Assembly (NCBI GenBank): GCA_002403905.1
Contig: DHIR01000244.1
Location: 1 to 15,821, forward strand
From: Mucilaginibacter sp. UBA4741
GTDB lineage: Bacteria; Bacteroidota; Bacteroidia; Sphingobacteriales; Sphingobacteriaceae
DNA: 15,821 nt
Direction of reading: 5' to 3'
Position 1 is the first letter of the stretch. Every line of letters starts with the position of its first letter. A program made the position numbers and the translations under genes. The notes beneath the pieces are model-generated. The model saw only the letters and a program-made list of their open reading frames with translations. It made no database searches and was not told where the DNA came from. Of the stretch, positions 1 through 9,104 are shown piece after piece.

Positions 1-27
1 TCACTAACTTATATTATCTTTAATAAA

Positions 28-78
28 TTTTATTAGCAATCAATACTTATTAAACAGCTTCATTTATTGCTAATAAAA
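28..78 (+). promoter_or_regulatory. Leader inverted repeat (13-bp arms) upstream of the envelope operon
   Basis: The arms TTTTATTAGCAAT (28-40) and ATTGCTAATAAAA (66-78) are perfect reverse complements separated by 25 nt. As RNA they form a long AT-rich hairpin that ends 23 nt before the first start codon. No U-tract follows on the + strand, so it does not look like a terminator of an upstream gene. It could be an mRNA-stabilising 5' stem, a translation-control element or a dyad operator. A loose match to the Bacteroidota -7 element (TAnnTTTG) is TATCTTTA at 15-22; its -33 partner would lie before the window start. If that promoter is real, the hairpin sits at the very 5' end of the operon mRNA. 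The repeat is seen directly; its function is inferred. Confidence 0.55.
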
Positions 79-101
79 CCAATCCTTAAGCAATTTAGGC
101 G

Positions 102-3100
102 ATGAAGAAATTAATCACAATTATATTTATTGCGCTTTCTGTGCAGGCTTTTGCACAAAACAATCTTATAACAGGTATTAATATTACATTACCCTTTATT
201 CCTGATGCAAATACGGCCAATTGGGGAAATGGCAATTCGCTATTGGTGATCACGGCTTCTACTCACGTAGTTAACGGGCACGTGGATGCCAGTGTAGAGG
301 CAAGTAAGTTATTGGTAACTATTAAAAAAGACGGCACCAAAGTTTGTGGCACCTATACCAGCACTACGGCGCTGCCATCAAATTTTAATACTATTACTAA
401 AGTATGGAGCGGCACGGGTGCTACCGCTTATTTAGGGCAATCATGTACCCTCGCACCCGGCAATTATGAAATAAGCGTACAATTTTTTGCTTACAGCTAT
501 ACTGCCAGTAAAATGATTGCAGTAAGCGATGAAAAAACAAAGGGCTTCACTATAAACAGTACTCAGACCTACCAACCGCCAACAGCTGTTTTACCGGCCG
601 ACGCGACTGTGTTTACCACTACAACTATAACTCAGCCTATCACGTTCCATTGGACGCCGGTTACACCACCACCAGCGGGTATAGTAACGTACCGGTTAAA
701 AATATGGCAATTATTATTGGGTCAAACCGGCACCCAGGCAAAAACGTTGAACACTCCGCTCGTTACAAAAGATGTTAATAGTGTTACACAAAATATTGTT
801 ACCAACCTGGTATCGGGCTCGTGCCAGCCGCCTTATTTATGTGATTTTGTATGGACCGTTCAGGCATTAAACGCACAGGGGCAGCCAATAGGCACTAATA
901 ACGGAACCAGCGGAATGAACGAATTTAGCGTACCGCCGGCCAATACAAATTCTGCAGGGTTGGGGTGTGCCACCGTATCAACCAAGGCTTTTACAACCGG
1001 AGACGAGATAGGCCTATCAAACGATTTTAAATTAAAACTTACTGCCGTACCCACAGGAACCAACACAGCATTAACCGGTACAGGAACCGTTTATGTTAAA
1101 TGGCTGGGCCTGCTTAATGTTAAGTTTAAGGATATAAAAATTAACGGCGATAATAACCTATGTGCAGGCGCGGTATATACCAATACCGATCCCAACCAGC
1201 ATTATCCTACACAGTGGGCCGTTAACGTACTAAATAATACCGGCGCCGGCGCGTGGACGGTTAATGGGATAAAACAGATAAGCGGCGAGATCAAAGTGAA
1301 TAAATTATTAAAGCCATTGGTTGGGGCAACAAACCAGGTAAACTCAACGCTGGCGGTAAACCCCATTAATATGCCCCTGGGGTATTTTAAAGGCGGGGAT
1401 ACCACTACCGCCATAGGGTTTACCGAAATGATATTTAAGCCTGATTATGCCGAGTTTGAAGTAATAGCATCGCTAAATACAAAAGGCATATTTAAGGATG
1501 GCGGCTTTAGCGGCACAGATGCCGTGGCCCTGCGCGGTAGCGGCATTGAATTTACCAATGCGGGGCTAAGCGGCATTACCGGCTCTGTTAAGCTGGCACA
1601 ACCACTAGCCTTTACCTATGCAAATGCCGGAACAGAAAATTTAAAGCTCACTTTTAATATAGAAGGCACCGGGCATATAGGCAACGGTATTGTATTTAGC
1701 CCGGCAAGCAACACCTTTTGGACATATAACCTGGATGCCAACATACAATTGCCCAAAGAATGGCTGGTACCCGTTGACCCGGCAAAAACAAATGTTGATA
1801 TGAATTTCCAGCTATCTATTTCGCAGTGGGATGATTTTATAATACAGGGCACCTTGCCGGCCTGCATCGTTCCGCATACCAATGGACTTGGGATAGACGC
1901 GGGAATTATTGCTTACGATCACTCTTCTATAAGTAATGTTAACGGAATGGTGTTTCCTGACGGTTATAGCGGAAATAATAATACAATGTTTACCGGGTTT
2001 TACCTCAAGAACTTTAAATTCACCCTGCCCGATCAGCTAAGAAGCTATGCAGATACTACCAAAGCTGTGCAGGTAGAGGCAGAGAATTTAATTATTGATA
2101 AATACGGTATCAGTGGTAATGTCAATGCCTACAATGTATTAAATTATCCTAAAGCCAATATAGGCAACCTGGGTGCAAGTATTGATACGGTTAAAATAAG
2201 TCTGGCAAACAGTTCGCTGACCGAGGCATCCATGTCCGGAAAAATCACGTTGCCTTTAAGTTCCTCTGATGATAATACCAGTGGTATTAATTATTCGGCA
2301 TTGTTTGTGCCGTCAAATTCATCAACAGGCAATGCATCGTCCTTAACATTCGCGCTGCACCCTGCGCAGGATATCACTTCCAAATTTTTAGGCGATGGTA
2401 AAATACAGATAGACCAAACATCATCCCTTAGCCTTACGCTTTCAAAATCAAATACCAATGTCAGAAACATACAATTAAGTGTTAGCCTTGACGGAAAATT
2501 GTATTACCCGGCAGGCAAGATACTTGACCCAGGCAGTATTTTACCTTTGGACCTTGACCTCTCCTGTAATTTTGAGCATTTGGGTATGACCTATGATAAA
2601 AATGCCCAGGAATCATTCTCATTTGATCCGGGGCATTGGTCATTTGCCAGCCCGCAAAAAAAACTATCCGGTTTCGCATTTACCATTACTGATGTGCATC
2701 CAAAAATAGAACCCATTGGTACAGGTACAGAAAAACAATACCTGTTTAAAGGGGGTGTTGAGCTGGTAGCCAAAATAAACATCGGCAGCGAAAACTCTAA
2801 TATAAGCATCAGCGGCGATACCAAAATTGCATTAACCGGTGCTATCGAATCTTCTAAATATACGCCGCCTGCCAGTACATCAACCTCAGGCTCTATCGCT
2901 AATTTAAATGTACTTACATCGCAATCTCAACTTGCAAACGGCGGCGCCAACTCTGTTAATGGGGCGATAAGCAGTGTAAAAGCCGATTATGGCTTTTTAA
3001 CCCAGTTAAAACCCAAATACCTGGGCGTACAGGTTGAAAGCATACATATTGATTCGCATATGCCTGCGGTGTCAATTAAAGGTAGTGTTGATTTTTATAA

Positions 3101-5147
3101 GCACGACCCAGTTTACGGCAACGGGTTCAGGGGCGACCTGACAGCAAAGTTTACCACGCTTGAATTAGCCATACAGGCAGGCGCTGTATTTGGCAACACC
3201 AAATATATCCCCAATAACACAGGTCCCGGGTTTAAATACTGGATGGTTGAGGCACAGGTTAACCTGCCCCCACCCGGTATTATATTTTTAACAGGGGTAG
3301 CTTTCAGGGGCTTTGGCGCCGGGGTTTACAGCCGGATGAATATGACAGTGCCTGCTGTATTTAATCCAACACAAGCTGCGGCAAGCACATTTGGCGGCGC
3401 GGTTTTTACACCCGACGCTACCGTTAGCATGGGCTTTAAAGCAAAAGCTATTATTGCCACCACGCCTAAGGAAGAAACCTTTAATGGCAGCGTAGCACTT
3501 TCGGCACAGTTTAATACCAGCGGCGGCATGAACTTTATACAGTTTGACGGTCTGTTTAATTGCGGTGCCAAAATTGGGCACGAAGCTGATGCGTTTGCCA
3601 ACGGATCTATTACTGTAGCCTATAACTTCCCGGCTAAACTGTTTGATATGTCATCCACTGTTCTTATAAACCGGAACCCCATATCTACAGATGCTCCCGG
3701 TATACAAACCAAGCTGCATATTGACGGGCTGAATAATAAATGGTTCTTTATGAGTGGTACGCCATCCGTACCAAATAAAGTAAAACTATTTAATGTAGCC
3801 ATTAACTCGTACCTGATGTTTGGCAATGATATTGAAATACCACAAGGGTTTATGCAGGAAACCCGCAGTGGCTTTGCAAGCATTGGCCATTCCCTGCCAT
3901 CGTTTAACGATAATGCTACAGGCGAGGGAAGCTACAAATCGGCAAAAGGGTTTGCATTTGGCATCGGGTTAAATTACTACAATGCTGATAGCTGGAACAT
4001 TGTCCATTGGCAATTATGCGATAAATGTCCGTATAGATACCTTAATATTAACTACAGCATTGCTGCGGGCGGCGAAGTAGATGCATCATTTTTGCAATAC
4101 TCTGGCTGCGTAGGTTTGGGCGATGGCTGGCGGGCCAAAGCGAGCATGGCGGTTTACGCCGGGGCCACACTTGGGTATGATTATAATTTACCTGCCTCTG
4201 GTTCACATTCAGGTATATTGGCAACGGTTAACGCCAGCGCTTATGCTACTGCCGAGTTCCCTAACCCTACTTATTTTGAGGGGCAATTAGACGGGGATTT
4301 TTCAATAGGCGGGTATAGCGTTGCTTTTCATAAGCACTTTCAAAACGGATCGCAATGTGCAGGTACACCAGTAGTGATTGACCCTGCTATCAATCAAAAT
4401 GTATATAACCAGCAAAACGTTAGCGATTCATTAAGTTATAGTTTAATTCAAAATATCATTACACCAGGTACCACCGGCATATCAAGAACAACTAATTTTT
4501 CCGTATTGCTGAATTACCCGGCCAATGAGGCATTCGACTTGCAGGAACAACAGGCATCAGGGCAAATTAAAGTACGAACATTCAGGGCATTGTATACAGT
4601 GAAGTTGACAAAGGATTCTGTAAGCTCTACCACTCAGTTAGCATCGAATACGTCTACCTTACATGCCAATTTGCTTAACACTAACAGCACCACACAGCCA
4701 GCCACTACTTCGCAAAGTAATAACGCTGCTTTACATACTACTGCAATTCATCAAACAACCGGCAACGTTGCTAACCACGTAACGCCGCAAAACAATAACG
4801 TAGTAGCTAATCATGTAGCCACGCTGGCAATATCAAACAATGTTGACCTGGCTGAGGGAACTTACGATTCCATGGGGGCAAAACTATACAAACAGGCCGC
4901 TCTTGCCGGTATCGGAGCGTTTAATCCTGCCAATGCGCTTAAAGCCAACACCAGCTATAAGTTTGAGATAACCGGGGTATTGCAGGAAAAAGTCAACAAT
5001 GTTTGGCAGGCGGTAAACCATAAAAACACCAATAATCCGGTTAAGCAGGTAAAGAATATTTATTTTAAAACTAACACGGCGGCAGTTGGAGCTGTAACAG
5101 CGTCCAGCAGCAATGTTCATGCAACGGCAATGACTCATACACCATAA
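102..5147 (+). CDS. Giant secreted beta-rich protein, first gene of the envelope operon
   Basis: A 1681-aa exported protein. The signal peptide is residues 1-19 (MKK, hydrophobic core, ending AFAQ). Residues 20-155 and 158-278 form a two-domain beta module that recurs as the separate protein at 9105-10001; shared landmarks are LAPGNYEISV at 117-126, FHWT at 182-185, TYR at 196-198, GQT at 207-209 and FVWTVQ at 249-254. This copy also carries cysteines (C82, C115, C241, C247) that the small paralogue lacks, which may form disulfides outside the cytoplasm. Residues about 300-1420 are a very long run of alternating beta-strand sequence rich in Gly, Asn, Thr and Ser, with no catalytic motif I recognise. 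Residues about 1455-1665 look like an Ig-like C-terminal domain interrupted by a Thr/Asn/His-rich stretch (about 1505-1575). No T9SS sorting domain was recognised. Large Bacteroidota proteins of this kind are sometimes labelled TANFOR-domain proteins; I could not verify that here. It is probably a structural surface or periplasmic protein. The ORF is certain, the function unknown. Confidence 0.9.
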   Translation: MKKLITIIFIALSVQAFAQNNLITGINITLPFIPDANTANWGNGNSLLVITASTHVVNGHVDASVEASKLLVTIKKDGTKVCGTYTSTTALPSNFNTITKVWSGTGATAYLGQSCTLAPGNYEISVQFFAYSYTASKMIAVSDEKTKGFTINSTQTYQPPTAVLPADATVFTTTTITQPITFHWTPVTPPPAGIVTYRLKIWQLLLGQTGTQAKTLNTPLVTKDVNSVTQNIVTNLVSGSCQPPYLCDFVWTVQALNAQGQPIGTNNGTSGMNEFSVPPANTNSAGLGCATVSTKAFTTGDEIGLSNDFKLKLTAVPTGTNTALTGTGTVYVKWLGLLNVKFKDIKINGDNNLCAGAVYTNTDPNQHYPTQWAVNVLNNTGAGAWTVNGIKQISGEIKVNKLLKPLVGATNQVNSTLAVNPINMPLGYFKGGDTTTAIGFTEMIFKPDYAEFEVIASLNTKGIFKDGGFSGTDAVALRGSGIEFTNAGLSGITGSVKLAQPLAFTYANAGTENLKLTFNIEGTGHIGNGIVFSPASNTFWTYNLDANIQLPKEWLVPVDPAKTNVDMNFQLSISQWDDFIIQGTLPACIVPHTNGLGIDAGIIAYDHSSISNVNGMVFPDGYSGNNNTMFTGFYLKNFKFTLPDQLRSYADTTKAVQVEAENLIIDKYGISGNVNAYNVLNYPKANIGNLGASIDTVKISLANSSLTEASMSGKITLPLSSSDDNTSGINYSALFVPSNSSTGNASSLTFALHPAQDITSKFLGDGKIQIDQTSSLSLTLSKSNTNVRNIQLSVSLDGKLYYPAGKILDPGSILPLDLDLSCNFEHLGMTYDKNAQESFSFDPGHWSFASPQKKLSGFAFTITDVHPKIEPIGTGTEKQYLFKGGVELVAKINIGSENSNISISGDTKIALTGAIESSKYTPPASTSTSGSIANLNVLTSQSQLANGGANSVNGAISSVKADYGFLTQLKPKYLGVQVESIHIDSHMPAVSIKGSVDFYKHDPVYGNGFRGDLTAKFTTLELAIQAGAVFGNTKYIPNNTGPGFKYWMVEAQVNLPPPGIIFLTGVAFRGFGAGVYSRMNMTVPAVFNPTQAAASTFGGAVFTPDATVSMGFKAKAIIATTPKEETFNGSVALSAQFNTSGGMNFIQFDGLFNCGAKIGHEADAFANGSITVAYNFPAKLFDMSSTVLINRNPISTDAPGIQTKLHIDGLNNKWFFMSGTPSVPNKVKLFNVAINSYLMFGNDIEIPQGFMQETRSGFASIGHSLPSFNDNATGEGSYKSAKGFAFGIGLNYYNADSWNIVHWQLCDKCPYRYLNINYSIAAGGEVDASFLQYSGCVGLGDGWRAKASMAVYAGATLGYDYNLPASGSHSGILATVNASAYATAEFPNPTYFEGQLDGDFSIGGYSVAFHKHFQNGSQCAGTPVVIDPAINQNVYNQQNVSDSLSYSLIQNIITPGTTGISRTTNFSVLLNYPANEAFDLQEQQASGQIKVRTFRALYTVKLTKDSVSSTTQLASNTSTLHANLLNTNSTTQPATTSQSNNAALHTTAIHQTTGNVANHVTPQNNNVVANHVATLAISNNVDLAEGTYDSMGAKLYKQAALAGIGAFNPANALKANTSYKFEITGVLQEKVNNVWQAVNHKNTNNPVKQVKNIYFKTNTAAVGAVTASSSNVHATAMTHTP

Positions 5148-5173
5148 TTGGTGGAGAAATTAATTTATAATAA

Positions 5174-7303
5174 ATGAAAAATATATTTTTTATACTTCAA
5201 TTGTCACTAATAAGCACTTATTGCCTGGCCCAATCGCCCGACAGTAAAATGCACATGGCCCTGATGGCTCGTGGCTATCCCGATAATGTTGTATTAAGAT
5301 ATTTTCCAACTACGCCGCAATTATTAAATAAGGCAAATATTACAGGCTACATTATTGAAAGGGCCGTTTATAAACCAGGTATCGCATCCGAGAATTTGGT
5401 TTATACCCCGGTGAAGGGCTCACCATTTAAACGCTGGAGTGATGACCAATGGGAAAAAGCTTTTAGTGCAGTTGACAAAAGCGATAGTGTTAATACCAAA
5501 CTTGCCGGTTTTGCCATGACGCTTTCGGATGCCAACGTAAAAACGGGTAGCGAAGATGTATTGGCAGGCGGGCTAAAATCATTAAAAGAAGAGCGCGACA
5601 ACCAGGATATGAAGTTTGGCCTGGCTTTAATAGCCGCTAACAGAAGCAAACTGGCTGCCGAAGGGTTAGCTTTACGAATAACCGACAACGCTGTTACGCC
5701 GGGTGCCATATATGTTTACCGTGTGCGGATAAATGACCCGGCCGAAAACACTAAAACCGGCATAGCTTATCTAAAGGTCCAATGCGGGGCTTTCAATGCC
5801 AAATACCTCGCCAATAATAAAGCAGTTAAGGTTACAGAGGGCGATGAAAAGATCAGCTTCACCTTTCCTGAATCAAAAGATTATTATGCTTTTAATGTGG
5901 AACGCTCAGATGATGGAGGTGCAACTTATAAAAAAATAACAGGCGAGCCTACCCTTAAGCTTACGCCACATGGTTATACAGGTAAAACAGATTATGGCTT
6001 CATCGATTCGAACCTGGTTAATTATAAAAAATATCGTTACAGGCTGCTGGTTTCCACACCTTTTGCTGATGACCTGCCGCTAGCTGAATTTGTAGCTATG
6101 CCCAGGGATAAAACACCTCCGCCATCACCCTTTTTAAGATCGGCAACGCATATAAAGCCCAAACAGGTTGAATTACTTTGGGAAACAAAAGAAGTACCCG
6201 ATCTGAAAGGTTTTACCATTAAAAGAAGTAACGCGATCAAGGGTAAATATATGCTTATTTCCAAAGCGCCCTTACCTAAGGCTGCCAGAAATTATATTGA
6301 TGAAAGTTTTGACGCGACAGGTAATAATTACTACATAGTTGAAGCCATTGATACCGCCGGAAACATAAGCAACTCGTTCTCGGCTTATGTAACGTTAATT
6401 GACAGTATCCCGCCTGCGATGCCGGTTATCGCTTTCGCAAAAATTGATACTGCGGGTAAAATCCTGATCAAAGTAAAGCCTAATATTGAAAAGGATTTTA
6501 TTGGTTACCAGTTGCTAAAAGCAAACGCGGCAGACCATGAATTTTCGGTAGTAACAGAAACATTCAGGGACAGCCTTGGCCGTTCCATGTTTACCCTTAA
6601 AGATTCGACAACATTAAATACGCTTACAAAAAAAATTTACTACAAAGTAATTGCCTTTGATTCGCATTATAATCAATCCGTACCATCAAAGGTTATTGAA
6701 CTTAAAAAACGGGATACTATCCCGCCGGTAAGCCCGCTGATCACCAATTTCGCTGTTACCGATTCTACAGTTGTGGTCACTTTTGTAAACTCGGGAAGCG
6801 AGGATGCTGTGAGCAATTTTTTATTACGAAGAGAAGTCGGTAAGGTAAAATACGATACCGTTTTTAATAATAAAAACAGGCAGGTAACCAGGTTCATTGA
6901 TAAGAAAATTATTGGCGGGCGCGAATATGAATACACCATGACCGCTAAAGACGATGGGGGTTTATCATCAAAAATAAATAAGAGAATTATTTTAAAAACC
7001 ATCCTAAATACCAGGATACCGGCCCCAACTATACAGGGATCATACAATGCCCAAACTAAAAAAATATCGCTTTCATTTTTGGTAGATGATAAGTTAAAGA
7101 ACCGGAAGCTAAAAATTGAAATATATAAGCGAGCAGATAAAAATGCTGTTTGGATAGCCTATAAAATGATAGATTTTGTGAACGGAAAAGCTTTCCTGGA
7201 TGATACAGAAGGCGGCCAGCAAAGCATATATTATACCGTAAGGCTGGCAGATGAAAACAAAAACAACTCCAATTTCAGCAATGAGCTTGAAGTGAAATTA
7301 TAA
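5174..7303 (+). CDS. Secreted protein with tandem fibronectin-III-like domains
   Basis: A 709-aa exported protein. The signal peptide is residues 1-20 (ending CLAQ); C17 does not fit a lipobox because residue 16 is Tyr. Residues about 30-205 look like one FnIII-like domain split by a mostly helical insertion (about 85-165, rich in Lys, Glu, Ala and Leu). Further FnIII-like units follow at about 210-310, 313-410, 412-512, 514-610 and 612-709. Their boundaries are marked by Pro-rich hinges (RDKTPPPSP at 311, DSIPPAMP at 410, RDTIPPVSP at 513, LNTRIPAP at 611) and by recurring YY.V.A.D strand motifs such as YYIVEAIDTAGN at 386-397. FnIII arrays normally serve as spacers or protein-binding rods. 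The gene starts 26 bp after the giant gene, so the two are almost certainly co-transcribed. No enzymatic domain is seen. It may bind the giant protein or the barrel encoded next. Confidence 0.88.
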   Translation: MKNIFFILQLSLISTYCLAQSPDSKMHMALMARGYPDNVVLRYFPTTPQLLNKANITGYIIERAVYKPGIASENLVYTPVKGSPFKRWSDDQWEKAFSAVDKSDSVNTKLAGFAMTLSDANVKTGSEDVLAGGLKSLKEERDNQDMKFGLALIAANRSKLAAEGLALRITDNAVTPGAIYVYRVRINDPAENTKTGIAYLKVQCGAFNAKYLANNKAVKVTEGDEKISFTFPESKDYYAFNVERSDDGGATYKKITGEPTLKLTPHGYTGKTDYGFIDSNLVNYKKYRYRLLVSTPFADDLPLAEFVAMPRDKTPPPSPFLRSATHIKPKQVELLWETKEVPDLKGFTIKRSNAIKGKYMLISKAPLPKAARNYIDESFDATGNNYYIVEAIDTAGNISNSFSAYVTLIDSIPPAMPVIAFAKIDTAGKILIKVKPNIEKDFIGYQLLKANAADHEFSVVTETFRDSLGRSMFTLKDSTTLNTLTKKIYYKVIAFDSHYNQSVPSKVIELKKRDTIPPVSPLITNFAVTDSTVVVTFVNSGSEDAVSNFLLRREVGKVKYDTVFNNKNRQVTRFIDKKIIGGREYEYTMTAKDDGGLSSKINKRIILKTILNTRIPAPTIQGSYNAQTKKISLSFLVDDKLKNRKLKIEIYKRADKNAVWIAYKMIDFVNGKAFLDDTEGGQQSIYYTVRLADENKNNSNFSNELEVKL

Positions 7304-7354
7304 ACAGGAACGCAAATATACAGGATAATCAATTAACCGAACTCGACCCATAAA

Positions 7355-9103
7355 ATGAAATATTTTACAAGGATAGCCGCGTTTTTACTTTTATTTTTCG
7401 CCCTGCACGCCAGTGCCCAGGACGAAAAAAAGAAAAAGGTTACCCTAACCGGCGATATGGGTGTTTGGTATGAAGGCTACGGGCTGGATAAAACGCCGGA
7501 ACAGTCAACCCCCAATTTTTACCAGCCGCGCAAGCCATGGAACTCGCTGCGTTATTCCTTTAACCCAAGTATAACATATGGCAAATGGAGCATTCCCGTC
7601 AATTTTAATTTCAGTATGCTGCAAAATAATTTTTTAACGCCGGTTACATCGGGTAAACAAAGTATCTGGCAGTTTTTAACTAATCCGGCAAATAATTTCG
7701 GGATCAGCCCTAAAATTGGCACTACCGAAATATTGCTGGGCACGCAAAATCTGCACTACAGCGATTTGAGTACAGGAGACCTGGGTATTTTCGGTTACGG
7801 GGTTAATCTATCACCCGGTAAGTTCCGTATCAAACTGTTTAATGGGGTATCGCAAAGACCAATTGATTATGTGGCGCCAACTATTTTACCACCCGATCCG
7901 GGCATTATTGGCTCTTACCAGCGCAACCAATGGATGGCACAGCTGGGGATGGAGAAAGAAGGAAAATATTTTGTCGGTTTTAATTTTGTGCACGCTGTTG
8001 ATGAACGCAATTCGGTTACTTCCCCGCCCTTAACGCCTATTGACCCGCAAGAAAATACGATAATCAGTTTTTTAGCTACTGCAACTACAGGTAATGGCTG
8101 GAATTATCATGTCGAACTCGGGCAAAGTTTTCACACCAGGGATTTGAACACCCCCTTATCTATCATCCCGGTAGAAGACTTTAAGCCCTTTATGAACGCC
8201 CATACTTCCACTAATAAAGATAACGCCGTAATGCTGGGTTTAGCCAAAAAAGGCAAGGACTGGGAAATTGGCGGTAAGTTTAATTATTATGGCGCGGGTT
8301 ATTTTTCGGCAGGCTACCCATTTATGAGTAATGACCGTATGGAATACCTTGCCAATACCCACTTTAATGCCTGGAAAAAGAAAATAAACGTAGTAGCCAG
8401 TATTGGTCAGCGTTTTGGTAATTTGAGCCTTACATCCGGACCCAATATTACCAAACAGTTAATTGCCAATGCCAATGTGTTTACCCAGTTTAATGATAAT
8501 TTTAGCCTCAACGCCAGCTTTAATAATTTTGGCTTTAACTCGGCCGATATTTCAGGGTATAAAAGCGTTAGCAATGAATTAAGCATAAATCCATCTTATA
8601 CCTGGAATACCGCTACCATGAGCAACCTAATAAGCGCCACCTATACCTGGAGCAAGTATGATGAGACTATTATTATACCGGCCTCGGTAACTCAAAACAA
8701 TACACAAACTGTATTACTATTGTACGTGCCTACATTTTTTAAGGCAAAGATCAATCCTGATCTAAGCGTGATGTGGTTCCGTAATACGGCTCCTTCTATT
8801 AACCTTACCCTGCTAACCGCAACCGGCGGAATGACCTGGAAAGCGGGTAAAAAAATTAACTTAAAGAGCCAATTACAGTATAATTTAAGCACTACCGCGC
8901 CTTTTACAGCTAACAAAAATATTTTAGTTACGGGTGGTTTTGACTGGGAGATATACAAAAAATTAACCTGGCAATTATTGCTTACAGGCAATTTATATAG
9001 TTATGGTACCGAGTTACCGGGGAATTCATTAATCCCGGTTTACCCAAGCGATCCGCGATATATAGAAAGTTCAATAAGAACAGGGTTACAGTATAAGTTT
9101 TAA
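7355..9103 (+). CDS. Outer-membrane beta-barrel protein
   Basis: A 582-aa protein with a signal peptide (residues 1-22, ending HASAQ) followed by a short charged DEKKKK segment. The rest is alternating aromatic/hydrophobic and polar residues typical of transmembrane beta-strands, rich in Asn, Gly, Tyr and Phe with tight turns. The last residues, GLQYKF, give the terminal aromatic used for recognition by the BAM assembly machinery. No plug domain or TonB box is visible, and the protein is longer than the roughly 300-residue PorP/SprF family, so it is neither a TonB-dependent receptor nor an obvious PorP/SprF. The size suggests roughly 20 or more strands, but I did not count them. It lies 51 bp after the FnIII gene and 1 bp before the next start. 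It is probably the membrane-embedded component of the complex made by this operon. The barrel call is firm; the substrate is unknown. Confidence 0.82.
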   Translation: MKYFTRIAAFLLLFFALHASAQDEKKKKVTLTGDMGVWYEGYGLDKTPEQSTPNFYQPRKPWNSLRYSFNPSITYGKWSIPVNFNFSMLQNNFLTPVTSGKQSIWQFLTNPANNFGISPKIGTTEILLGTQNLHYSDLSTGDLGIFGYGVNLSPGKFRIKLFNGVSQRPIDYVAPTILPPDPGIIGSYQRNQWMAQLGMEKEGKYFVGFNFVHAVDERNSVTSPPLTPIDPQENTIISFLATATTGNGWNYHVELGQSFHTRDLNTPLSIIPVEDFKPFMNAHTSTNKDNAVMLGLAKKGKDWEIGGKFNYYGAGYFSAGYPFMSNDRMEYLANTHFNAWKKKINVVASIGQRFGNLSLTSGPNITKQLIANANVFTQFNDNFSLNASFNNFGFNSADISGYKSVSNELSINPSYTWNTATMSNLISATYTWSKYDETIIIPASVTQNNTQTVLLLYVPTFFKAKINPDLSVMWFRNTAPSINLTLLTATGGMTWKAGKKINLKSQLQYNLSTTAPFTANKNILVTGGFDWEIYKKLTWQLLLTGNLYSYGTELPGNSLIPVYPSDPRYIESSIRTGLQYKF

Positions 9104-9104
9104 A

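Noticed and set aside
3288..3601. Overlapping - strand open frames of about 90 codons inside the giant gene
   Set aside because: They lie entirely within a strongly supported + strand coding region, have no family features, and other antisense frames in the operon look the same.
5174..5233. Lipoprotein signal in the FnIII protein (C17)
   Set aside because: The residue before the cysteine is Tyr, which does not fit the lipobox; cleavage after CLAQ by signal peptidase I is more likely.
7355..9103. TonB-dependent receptor (BtuB or SusC-like) identity for the barrel
   Set aside because: No plug domain, no TonB box, and too short at 582 residues with strands beginning almost directly after the signal peptide.
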